Source: Paracoccus homiensis (GTDB lineage Bacteria; Pseudomonadota; Alphaproteobacteria; Rhodobacterales; Rhodobacteraceae). Taken from it: a stretch of 64,000 nucleotides of DNA. The stretch spans positions 46,023 through 110,022 of the forward strand of contig NZ_FOHO01000010.1 of NCBI RefSeq assembly GCF_900111675.1, given 5' to 3'. The notes under the pieces were generated by a model, which did no database searches, was not told the origin of the DNA, and was given only the letters and a program-made list of their open reading frames with translations. The position numbers were made by a program, and so were the translations under genes. Numbering within the stretch: the stretch's first letter is position 1; each line of letters begins with the position of its first letter. Shown here piece after piece: positions 49,094-57,015 of the stretch.

Positions 49094-49945
49094 TTATTCT
49101 GCCGGAACGGCGGCGGGCTGTTCGGCAGGGGCACCGTCACGCGACAGTTCCGGCGAGGTGCGGTGATGGGTCGAATAGATCATCGCCCCGACAAAGGTCA
49201 GCCCGCCGACAAGATTGCCGACGACGGTCGGGATCTCGTTCCAGATCAGATAATCGCCGATGGTGAAATTGCCGCCCAGCAGCAGCCCCGCCGGGAACAG
49301 GAACATGTTCACGATCGAATGTTCGAAGCCCATGTAGAAAAAGACCAGGATCGGCATCCACATCGCCATCACCTTGCCCGAAACGCTGGTCGACATCATC
49401 GCCGCCACCACGCCGGTCGACACCATCCAGTTGCACATCACCGCCCGCACAAACAGCGTCAGCATGCCTGCCGCACCATGTGCCGCATAGCCGACGGTCC
49501 GGCCTTCACCGATATGGCCGATCTTTTCGCCGACCGCGCTTGGCGCCTCGGACCAGCCGAAGGTGACGATGATCGACATGAAGATCGCGACCGTGAAAGC
49601 CCCTGCGAAATTGCCGCAGAAGACAAGGCCCCAGTTGCGCAGCATGCCCTTCATCGTGACGCCGCGCCGCTTGTCGATCAGCGCCAGCGGCACCAGCGTG
49701 AACACGCCTGTCAGCAGATCGAAGCCCAACAGATACAGCATGCAGAAGCCGACGGGAAACAGCAGCGCACCGATCAGGGGGTTGCCGGTATTCACGGTGA
49801 CGGTCACCGCGAATGCGGCGGCCAGCGCAAGGATCGCGCCCGCCATATAGGCGCGGATCAGCGTGTCCTTGGTCGACATGAAGACCTTGGCCTCGCCCGC
49901 GTCGATCATCTTCTTGGCGAAGTCGGGTGGATTGACGTAAGACAT
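49094..49945 (-). CDS. nasH: Formate/nitrite-family transporter
   Basis: The 283-residue membrane protein has the six-helix FNT layout with AALLFPVGFCMLYLLGFDLLTG and the MCNWMV and FEHSIVNMF motifs typical of NirC/FocA. It probably carries nitrite into, or out of, the cytoplasm. In the Paracoccus nas cluster the same position holds NasH. It lies 39 nt downstream of cynS and 12 nt upstream of nasC. Confidence 0.88.
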   Translation of the reverse strand: MSYVNPPDFAKKMIDAGEAKVFMSTKDTLIRAYMAGAILALAAAFAVTVTVNTGNPLIGALLFPVGFCMLYLLGFDLLTGVFTLVPLALIDKRRGVTMKGMLRNWGLVFCGNFAGAFTVAIFMSIIVTFGWSEAPSAVGEKIGHIGEGRTVGYAAHGAAGMLTLFVRAVMCNWMVSTGVVAAMMSTSVSGKVMAMWMPILVFFYMGFEHSIVNMFLFPAGLLLGGNFTIGDYLIWNEIPTVVGNLVGGLTFVGAMIYSTHHRTSPELSRDGAPAEQPAAVPAE

Positions 49946-49984
49946 TGTTCTACATTCCTGTTGTCGTGGCAGCCGCGCCGTTTC

Positions 49985-50449
49985 TTACCAGTTGGAATAG
50001 GCCAGATACTTGCCTGAGATGGTCAGCCGCACCCGGTCGCCTTTGGGGTTCGGCTCGCGTTCCAGATCCATCGAGAAGTCGATCGCGGACATGATGCCAT
50101 TGCCGAATTCCTCGTTGATCAGCGCCTTGATGGTCGGGCCGTAGACGCCGACGATTTCATAGAGGCGATAGATGCAGGGATCGGTCGGAACCGCCTGTTC
50201 CCAGACCTTCAGCGGGCTGTCGCACAGGATATCGACCGCGCTGTCGGGCAGGCCAAGCAGGTCTGCGAAGGCGCGGGCCTTGTCCTGGGGAAAGGCGTTC
50301 ATGCCGGTCGCCGCCGAATGCAGCCAGACGGGCGACATGCCGATGGCCTCGGCCATCTGCGCCCAGTCCATTCCGGCACGTTTCTTGGCGCGCAGGATCA
50401 TGGCGGTCACGTCGTCGCGGGTGGTTTCCTCGATGGTGATCTTGTTCAT
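49985..50449 (-). CDS. cynS: Cyanate hydratase (cyanase)
   Basis: The 154-residue protein matches cyanase along its whole length: an N-terminal helical DNA-binding-like domain and the C-terminal catalytic region YRLYEIVGVYGPTIKALINEEFGNGIMSAIDFSMDL in sections, with the conserved Arg, Glu and Ser. Cyanase turns cyanate plus bicarbonate into ammonia and CO2. It sits inside the nas operon, between nasG (11 nt upstream) and nasH, so it should be induced with nitrate assimilation. Confidence 0.95.
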   Translation of the reverse strand: MNKITIEETTRDDVTAMILRAKKRAGMDWAQMAEAIGMSPVWLHSAATGMNAFPQDKARAFADLLGLPDSAVDILCDSPLKVWEQAVPTDPCIYRLYEIVGVYGPTIKALINEEFGNGIMSAIDFSMDLEREPNPKGDRVRLTISGKYLAYSNW

Positions 50450-50460
50450 GGACTATCCTT

Positions 50461-50796
50461 TCAGGCGGCCCGGCTACGGGCGATAAGATCGGTGGTAATC
50501 AGGATGCGCCCGGCCTCGACCCGAACGGGCCATGTACGGACCGCACCATCATCGGCGCCCTGGGCCATGCCGGTCGTCATGTCGAAAACCCAGTTGTGCA
50601 GCGGGCAGGTGACCGAGGCGCCATGCACGATGCCTTCGGACAGGGGGCCGCCCTTGTGCGGGCAGCGGTCGTCCAGCGCAAAGACACGATCATCGGCGGT
50701 GCGAAACAGCGCGACGCATCCCTCGCGGGTCTTGATGACGCGGGCGCCTTGCGGGGGAATGTCCTCCAGCGCGGCGATATCGACGAACAGGCTCAT
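50461..50796 (-). CDS. nasG: Nitrite reductase small subunit, Rieske-type (NirD-like)
   Basis: The 111-residue protein is a NirD-like Rieske domain with both cluster ligand motifs intact: RCPHKGG and TCPLHNW. It passes electrons to, or supports, the siroheme nitrite reductase NasB. The start at 50796 overlaps the nasB stop as ATGA; an in-frame start at 50835 lies inside nasB. Some NirD proteins lack the ligands, but this one keeps them. Confidence 0.93.
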   Translation of the reverse strand: MSLFVDIAALEDIPPQGARVIKTREGCVALFRTADDRVFALDDRCPHKGGPLSEGIVHGASVTCPLHNWVFDMTTGMAQGADDGAVRTWPVRVEAGRILITTDLIARSRAA

Positions 50797-53231
50797 TCGG
50801 CGGCCTCCAGTGTCAGATCGGCCAGTGGCGACCATTTCGGGGTTTCGGAGGGGGTCGAATGTTCGGCCCAGGGGTCCTTGCGATAGACCGACTGGCTCAG
50901 CTCGAACCGCTCGACCAGGGCGCGGCGGTTGTCCAGATCATCGACGACCTGCGCCTTGACCCAATCCAGCCCGACCTTGGCGACCCATTTATAGGCCCGA
51001 TCCAGATATTTCGCGTGTTCGCGATACAGCTGGACAAAGGCGGCGGTGATCTGGACCGCCTCGTCTTCGGTCGGAACCGAGGCCAGATGCTCGGTCTCTT
51101 TCACCTCCATCCCGGCGGCGCCCGCGACGCTGATGTTATAGCCGCTGTCGACACAGACGATGCCCACGTCCTTGCAGGTCGCCTCGGCGCAGTTGCGCGG
51201 ACAGCCCGAGACGCCCAGCTTGACCTTGTGCGGCGTCCATGACCCCCACAGCAGCTTTTCCAGACGGATGCCCAGCCCGGTCGAATCCTGCGTGCCAAAG
51301 CGGCAGAATTCGCTGCCCACGCAGGTTTTCACGGTGCGCAGCCCCTTGGAATAGGCGTGGCCGCTGACCAGCCCGGCATCGTTCAGATCGGACCACATAT
51401 GCGGCAGATCCTCTTTACAGACGCCCAGAAGGTCGATGCGCTGCCCGCCCGTCACCTTGACCATGGGGACATTGTACTTGTCGGCGGCGTCGGCGATCGC
51501 GCGCAGTTCGGCCGGGGTGGTCACGCCGCCCCACATGCGCGGCACCACGGAATAGGTGCCGTCCTTCTGGATATTCGCATGATTGCGTTCGTTGACGAAA
51601 CGCGACTGACGGTCGTCGCGATAGTCCAGCGGGTATTCCGCCAGCAGGTAATAGTTCAGCGCCGGGCGGCAGGAATGGCAGCCGCCGACCGATTTCCATC
51701 CCAGTTCCTGCATGACGGCGGGAATGGATTTCAGACCCATCGACTTGATCAGGCGGCGCACATCCTCGTGGCTGTGATCGGTGCATTTGCACATCCCCGC
51801 GGGCGCAGGGGCGGCGAAATCGTCGCCCAGTGTCAGCTTCATCACCTGTTCGACCAGCCCGGTGCAGGTGCCGCAGGACCCGCTGGCCTTGGTACAGCCG
51901 CGCACCGCGTCCAGCGTGGTCGCACCGTTCTGCACCGCCTGAACGATGGTGCCCTTGCAAACGCCGTTACAGCCGCAGATCTCCGCCTCAGGCGGCAAGG
52001 CTGCAACGGCCGCCATAGGGTCCAGCTTGGTCCCCCCCTGAAAGGCCGGGCCGAAGATCAGCGTGTCGCGCATCTCGGCGACGTCGGTGCCATCCTTCAG
52101 CAGGCCATAGAACCAGTTCCCATCGCCGGTTTCGCCATACATGACGACGCCGATGATGCGATCATCCTGCAGGACCAGCCGCTTGTAGATGCCGCGACCC
52201 GGATCGCGAAAGACGATATCCTCGCGGCCCTCGCCCTCGGCGAAATCGCCTGCGCTGAACAGATCGCAGCCGGTGACCTTCAGCTTGGTCGCGGTCTGCA
52301 CGGGGCGGAACGCGGCCTTTTCATCCAGCAGCGTCCGGGCCAGCACCTTGGCCTGATCGTAAAGCGGCGCGACAAGGCCGAACAGCTGGCCCTGATGTTC
52401 CACGCATTCCCCCAGGGCAAAGATGTGGGGATCGCTGGTGCGCAGCGCGTCATCGACGACAACGCCGCGTTCGACCTCCAGCCGCGCATCTGTGGCGATG
52501 CGGGTTTCGGGGCGGATGCCGACGGCCATGCAGACCAGATCGGCGGGATAGACGGTGCCGTCCTCCAGCAGCACGGCTTCGGCGCGGTCATGACCCAAAA
52601 TCGCCTTGGTCGCGCCGGCGCAGTGAACCTTGATGCCGCGGCGTTCCAGATCCTTTTGCAGCAGATAGCCGGCGGCGGAGTCCAGCTGCCGTTCCATCAG
52701 ATGGCCCATCAGGTGAATGACCGTGACCCTGGCGCCGCGCGCGGCCATGCCCGCCGCGGCCTCCAGACCCAGCAACCCGCCACCGATCACCACCGCGTCC
52801 TTGCCCGCGACGCCCGCCTCAATCATCGCGTTGGTGTCTTCCAGATCGCGATAGGTGACGACGCCGGGCAGGTCCTTGCCGGGGACCGGGATGATGAAGG
52901 GTGCCGATCCGGTGGCAATGACCAGCGCGTCATATTCGGCACTGCCGTGGTTGGAATGGACCACGCGGTTCTCGCGGTCGATCCGGACCACCGGCTGACC
53001 AAAGCGGCAATCGACGCCATGGGCCTGATACCAGGCCTCGTCATGGGTGACGATCTCGTCATAGGTCTTTTCGCCGGACAGCACGGGCGACAGCATCAGG
53101 CGGTTGTAATTGCCGCGCGGCTCGCCGTTGAACAGCGTGACGTGATAGGCGTCGGGATCGGTCTCGAACAGATGCTCCAAGAGCCTGCCCGAGGCCATGC
53201 CGGCCCCGATGACGACAAGTTTCTTTTTCAT
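50793..53231 (-). CDS. nasB: Assimilatory nitrite reductase [NAD(P)H] large subunit
   Basis: The 812-residue protein has an N-terminal FAD/NAD(P) module (VVIGAGMASGRLLEHL), two BFD-type [2Fe-2S] regions, a ferredoxin-like half-domain and the siroheme/[4Fe-4S] motifs TCVGSEFCRFGT and SGCPRNCAEATC. It reduces nitrite to ammonium. I start at ATG 53231 with AAGGA 8 nt upstream; ATG 53240 touches the Shine-Dalgarno. It lies 13 nt after nasA and overlaps nasG by 4 nt. Confidence 0.95.
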   Translation of the reverse strand: MKKKLVVIGAGMASGRLLEHLFETDPDAYHVTLFNGEPRGNYNRLMLSPVLSGEKTYDEIVTHDEAWYQAHGVDCRFGQPVVRIDRENRVVHSNHGSAEYDALVIATGSAPFIIPVPGKDLPGVVTYRDLEDTNAMIEAGVAGKDAVVIGGGLLGLEAAAGMAARGARVTVIHLMGHLMERQLDSAAGYLLQKDLERRGIKVHCAGATKAILGHDRAEAVLLEDGTVYPADLVCMAVGIRPETRIATDARLEVERGVVVDDALRTSDPHIFALGECVEHQGQLFGLVAPLYDQAKVLARTLLDEKAAFRPVQTATKLKVTGCDLFSAGDFAEGEGREDIVFRDPGRGIYKRLVLQDDRIIGVVMYGETGDGNWFYGLLKDGTDVAEMRDTLIFGPAFQGGTKLDPMAAVAALPPEAEICGCNGVCKGTIVQAVQNGATTLDAVRGCTKASGSCGTCTGLVEQVMKLTLGDDFAAPAPAGMCKCTDHSHEDVRRLIKSMGLKSIPAVMQELGWKSVGGCHSCRPALNYYLLAEYPLDYRDDRQSRFVNERNHANIQKDGTYSVVPRMWGGVTTPAELRAIADAADKYNVPMVKVTGGQRIDLLGVCKEDLPHMWSDLNDAGLVSGHAYSKGLRTVKTCVGSEFCRFGTQDSTGLGIRLEKLLWGSWTPHKVKLGVSGCPRNCAEATCKDVGIVCVDSGYNISVAGAAGMEVKETEHLASVPTEDEAVQITAAFVQLYREHAKYLDRAYKWVAKVGLDWVKAQVVDDLDNRRALVERFELSQSVYRKDPWAEHSTPSETPKWSPLADLTLEAAE

Positions 53232-53244
53232 CGGGTTCATCCTT

Positions 53245-54456
53245 TTATGCGGCTTGCAGGGTCGAAGGGCGGTCCATCTGGCGGATGGCAGCGTGCATCC
53301 ACAGCGCGCAGGCACCGACCAGCACGAACAGGACCATGAAGCAGGTGGACCAGACGCCGGTTCCGTCCTTCAGCCAGCCAAAGACCAGCGGCAGGATAAA
53401 GCCGCCCAGCCCGCCGATCATGCCGACCAGACCGCCGACCGAACCGACATTTTCCGGGTAATAGCTGGGAATATGCTTGTAGACGGCGGCCTTGCCGAGG
53501 CTCATGACAAAACCAAGTGCGAAGATCACCACCAGGAACACCGCCAGCGGCACGCCCGAGGGGATCGACAGGATCGCGGTCGCCACCAGCGACACCGCGA
53601 AGGTCGCATACATCACCTTGCGCGCGCCGATCCGGTCCGACAGCAGCCCGCCATAGGCACGAAAGATCGAGGCGGGGATCGAATAGGCCGCGCCGACCAT
53701 GCCCGCCGTCTTGACGTTCAGGCCATAGACGCCGATCAGGTAATGCGGCAGCCACAGCGCCAGCGCGACGAAGGCCCCGAAGCTGAAGAAGTAATAGGCC
53801 GAAAAGCGCCAGACCTGCAGGTTCTTCAGCGGCTCGAACTCGGCCTTCAGGCTGCGCTGCGCGATCGCGCCGTCGCGACGACCCGCAGTGACCGGATCGT
53901 CCTTGCTGAAAACCCAGAACAGAACCGCGGTCGCCGCCAGAGCCAGTGCCCAGATCTGCGCGGTGGCCTGCCAGCCAAAGGCGACCATGACGAAGGGCGC
54001 AACGAATTTGGTGACCGCCGCGCCGACATTGCCGACCCCGAAGATACCAAGCGCGGTGCCCTGCTGCCTGTCCGCGTAAAAGCGCGACACATAGGCGACG
54101 CCGACCGCGAAAGACCCGCCCGCCAGACCGACACCAAGCGCCGCGATCAGCACCTGTCCATAGGTCGTGGCCGAAGCCAGCAGAAAGGTCGCCAGCGCCG
54201 AGGCCAGCATGGTCAGCGTATAGACGACGCGCCCGCCCAGCCGGTCGGTGGCGATGCCCAGAACGATACGGGTCAGCGACCCGGTCAGGATCGGCAGCCC
54301 GACCAGAAAGCCGAACTGGGTATCCGACAGGCCAAGCTGTTCCTTGATCTGCAAGCCGATGATCGAAAAGATCGTCCAGACCGCAAAGCAGATGGTAAAG
54401 GCGAAGGTCGACAGACCCAGCGCGCGACGGGATTCGGGATGCGTGGTATGAGACAT
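53245..54456 (-). CDS. nasA: NarK/NasA-type nitrate/nitrite MFS transporter
   Basis: The 403-residue protein has about 12 transmembrane helices. It shows the nitrate signature of NNP-family MFS proteins in GLAGGSFAVGVAYVSRFYADRQQGTALGIFG and again in GFVMSLGKAAVYKHIPSYYP. It imports nitrate, possibly in exchange for nitrite. It is the first structural gene of the nas operon, after a 289-nt leader. Paracoccus uses the name nasA for this transporter. Confidence 0.92.
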   Translation of the reverse strand: MSHTTHPESRRALGLSTFAFTICFAVWTIFSIIGLQIKEQLGLSDTQFGFLVGLPILTGSLTRIVLGIATDRLGGRVVYTLTMLASALATFLLASATTYGQVLIAALGVGLAGGSFAVGVAYVSRFYADRQQGTALGIFGVGNVGAAVTKFVAPFVMVAFGWQATAQIWALALAATAVLFWVFSKDDPVTAGRRDGAIAQRSLKAEFEPLKNLQVWRFSAYYFFSFGAFVALALWLPHYLIGVYGLNVKTAGMVGAAYSIPASIFRAYGGLLSDRIGARKVMYATFAVSLVATAILSIPSGVPLAVFLVVIFALGFVMSLGKAAVYKHIPSYYPENVGSVGGLVGMIGGLGGFILPLVFGWLKDGTGVWSTCFMVLFVLVGACALWMHAAIRQMDRPSTLQAA

Positions 54457-54745
54457 GTGAAAGCTCCGATGACAAGCTGATCGGATCGCGCGGGATCAAG
54501 CTGTCGCCCATCGGGCGCGCCAGTCACGCGATCAGGTTTCAGAAGATCCGCGTCCTCGCGGAGGTCATGCCGCATCGTTGCGAGCTGGCCCTGGGCGCGT
54601 CATTGCACCCGGCCTGTAGGAACGACTATCCGCCCGTGATCCGGATCGCGCAAGCCTGTTCCCGCCTTCCGCCGCAGCGCAGCGCAATTTATCGCACCCT
54701 GCCCCGGCGAAGGGCAGGACGCAGGCGCCGATGCCCATGAAACGA
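54457..54745 (-). promoter_or_regulatory. nas operon leader with several hairpins, candidate NasT target
   Basis: The long untranslated region before nasA holds three inverted repeats: 54698-54718 (7-bp stem), 54547-54562 (6-bp stem TCCGCG/CGCGGA, loop AGGA) and 54505-54517 (5-bp stem, CGCCC-GAT-GGGCG when read on the minus strand). NasT-type ANTAR proteins bind paired hairpins in such leaders and prevent termination. The hexaloops expected for ANTAR targets are not clearly present, so which hairpins matter is open. A sigma-54 promoter was looked for and not seen. Confidence 0.45.
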
Positions 54746-55927
54746 TCAGCTTTCGGACGAATCCGGGGTGGGTGGATCAAAGACGAAGCCGTCAAAGAAC
54801 CGATCCGCGCGCAGGACCATCTGTCCGCGTTCTGCCGGGACGGTGCGATCGGCATCGATCATGCCCTCGATCCGCAGCGATGCCCCCGGCAGGGCCGCCC
54901 CCGCCGATCGCAGGTGCTGTCGATACAGATCGGTCCGAAAATGCGGCATCGCGGCCCGCATCGCGGCCATCGGGTCCAGCCCGTGCCGCAGCGCGATGTT
55001 GCGGGCAATCAGCGCCGCCTGGCTTTTCCAGGGAAAACTGGCGCCACCGCTGTGAAAGGCCAGAAAACCCGGTGCCTGACGCAGCTCGCCGCGCGGGGTG
55101 ACAGTCAGCCGTCCGGTCAGGCCACGTTCCGCCAGTTCCGAGGGCAGATCCAGATATTCGGTACGCGACATGATCTCGGCGGCGGCGCCACGGTGGTCGG
55201 GCTCGTCCAGCCAGCGCCCGGCCCGCCAGATCGCCCGCATCAGCGCCCCCGTCTCGGCGCCGCGCGTTTCGGTGAAATCGCGACGCAGCACCAGACCCTT
55301 TTCGGGCGGTGCCGCCCAGACCGCAGGCCCCGGCAGCAGCAGCGCCGCGATGCCGCGTTCCACCGCGAAGGAAGGCCAGGGCTCGCCCACGCAGAAGGCA
55401 TCGACCTCGCCCGCGGCGAGGGCATCGGCCATCATCGGCGGCGGCACGGTCCGCAGGTCCAGATCTTCGGGCGCAAAGCCGCAGGCCCGCAGCCAGTGAT
55501 GGGTCAGTTCCAGCTGGGTCGAGAACATGAACGGCACGCCGACCCGCAGCGGCCCCTTGATCACCCGGCGCAGCGCCGTCCCGGCGCGACGGGCATCCGC
55601 GAAATCGAAGGCATAACCTTCGGCGCGCAGCCGCGCGGCAATATCGGTATTGACGGCGAATGCCTGCCCGCCATGCGACAGATACATCACCAGATCCAGC
55701 GCCGGCATGCGCGGGCCCAGCCCGATGGCCTGCGCGACCGGGATCGGCATCAGCATATGCGCCGCATCGATCATCCCCGCACCCAGCATGTCGCGACTTT
55801 GTGCCCAGGTGTTCAGCCGGACAATGTCGAAGCGCAGCCCCTCTTCGGCGGCAAAGCCCATTTCATGGGCGACGATCAGCGGGGCCGCATCGATCAGCGG
55901 TATATAGCCCAGACGCAAGCTGCTCAT
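54746..55927 (-). CDS. nasS: Nitrate/nitrite sensor NasS (NrtA-like, cytoplasmic)
   Basis: The 393-residue protein resembles the nitrate-binding proteins NrtA/CmpA (LRLGYIPLIDAAPLIVAHEMGFAAEEGL, VGEPWPSF) but lacks a signal peptide. That is the mark of the cytoplasmic sensor NasS. NasS holds the antiterminator NasT inactive until nitrate or nitrite binds (established in Paracoccus and Azotobacter). It overlaps nasT by 4 nt (ATGA) and is followed by the nas leader. Confidence 0.93.
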   Translation of the reverse strand: MSSLRLGYIPLIDAAPLIVAHEMGFAAEEGLRFDIVRLNTWAQSRDMLGAGMIDAAHMLMPIPVAQAIGLGPRMPALDLVMYLSHGGQAFAVNTDIAARLRAEGYAFDFADARRAGTALRRVIKGPLRVGVPFMFSTQLELTHHWLRACGFAPEDLDLRTVPPPMMADALAAGEVDAFCVGEPWPSFAVERGIAALLLPGPAVWAAPPEKGLVLRRDFTETRGAETGALMRAIWRAGRWLDEPDHRGAAAEIMSRTEYLDLPSELAERGLTGRLTVTPRGELRQAPGFLAFHSGGASFPWKSQAALIARNIALRHGLDPMAAMRAAMPHFRTDLYRQHLRSAGAALPGASLRIEGMIDADRTVPAERGQMVLRADRFFDGFVFDPPTPDSSES

Positions 55928-56511
55928 CCGCCCAACAACCCCGCCGCCGTCACAAGTTGCTGCGCGATGTCGCCGATGCGCTTGCCCTGATCCATCGCCG
56001 TCTTGCGCAGCAGGCCATAGGCTTCGGCCTCGTCGATGCCACGAGCCTTCATCAGGATCGCCTTGGCGCGATCCACGATCTTGCGTTCTTCCAGCGCGGC
56101 GCGGGTGGCGGCCAGTTCGGCCCGCAGTTGTTGCAGGATGTGGAACCGCGCGACGGCGGCATCCATGATCGGCTTGATCCGGTCGGGTTGCAGCCCGGCG
56201 ACCACATAGGCCGAAATCCCCGCCTCGATCGCCGAGCGGGTCATCTGTTCATCCGACCGATCGACAAACATGGCCACCGGTCGATCCGCGGGCCCCGAGG
56301 CAAGGGCCAGTTCCTCCAGAACGTCACGCGAGGGGTTGGCGATGTCGATCAACACCACATCGGGGCGCAGTTCGGCCACCTGCCGGGACAGCGAGGACTG
56401 TTCGGCAATGATGCGGACATCGTGATCGCCCGAATGGGTCAGCCCCTCGGCGATCAGTTCCGCGCGGGCCGGGTCGGGCTCGACCACGACGATCAGAAGC
56501 TTTTTCAGCAT
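55924..56511 (-). CDS. nasT: ANTAR-domain response regulator NasT
   Basis: The 195-residue protein has a receiver-like N-terminal domain (LIVVVEPDPARAELIAEGL, DVVLIDIANPSRDV) and a C-terminal ANTAR RNA-binding domain (about 130-190, ALEERKIVDRAKAILMKARGIDEAEAYGLLRKTAM). It acts as an antiterminator for the nas leader when freed from NasS. I start at ATG 56511, with GGGGG upstream; an in-frame start at 56610 lies in an unrelated stretch. The 111-nt gap to cueR has no gene. Confidence 0.94.
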   Translation of the reverse strand: MLKKLLIVVVEPDPARAELIAEGLTHSGDHDVRIIAEQSSLSRQVAELRPDVVLIDIANPSRDVLEELALASGPADRPVAMFVDRSDEQMTRSAIEAGISAYVVAGLQPDRIKPIMDAAVARFHILQQLRAELAATRAALEERKIVDRAKAILMKARGIDEAEAYGLLRKTAMDQGKRIGDIAQQLVTAAGLLGG

Positions 56512-56622
56512 GGCGCCCCCAGATACCTGCCCCCGGTTTGTCGCAAAGACCGCGCGGCGGGCAAGGTTTCGCCATGCACAAGCCCGCCCCCAGACCGCGA
56601 TTGCCCGCAAAACAGGCAGGCC

Positions 56623-57015
56623 CTAGCCGGGTGGTCGCGCCAGATCGTTCAGGATCGCGCAATCCGGATCATCGTCACCGCGACAGGCGGCGACCAGCGT
56701 CTGAAGCTGTGATTCCATCTCGCGCAGCTGCGCGATCTTTTCGCGCAACTCGGCCAGATGCGCGTTGGCCATGTCACGCACCTCGCGGCTGGTGCGGGTA
56801 TCGTCGCAGTAAAGACCCATCAGGCGACGACATTCGTCCAGCGAAAAGCCAAGGTTCCGCGCCCGCGCCAGAAAGGCCAGCCGCTGCACATCACGCGGGC
56901 CAAAGCTGCGATAGCCATTCGGTCCGCGATCCGGGGCGATCAGGCCGATATCCTCATAATAGCGGATGGTCTTGGCGGGCAGTCCCGCCTGTTCCGCGAC
57001 CTGCTTTATGTTCAT
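56623..57015 (-). CDS. cueR: MerR-family copper-responsive regulator CueR
   Basis: The 130-residue protein has the MerR-type winged helix ([26 protein letters not shown]), a coiled coil and a C-terminal metal site [11 protein letters not shown]. Its two cysteines seven residues apart match the Cu(I)-binding loop of CueR. It activates copA from a distorted promoter. It overlaps the copA stop by 4 nt and is cotranscribed with copA, an autoregulated layout. Confidence 0.93.
   Translation of the reverse strand: MNIKQVAEQAGLPAKTIRYYEDIGLIAPDRGPNGYRSFGPRDVQRLAFLARARNLGFSLDECRRLMGLYCDDTRTSREVRDMANAHLAELREKIAQLREMESQLQTLVAACRGDDDPDCAILNDLARPPG

Noticed and set aside
51357..53339. Open frame of about 660 codons on the plus strand
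   Set aside because: It is antisense to nasB, whose FAD, BFD and siroheme motifs are unmistakable.
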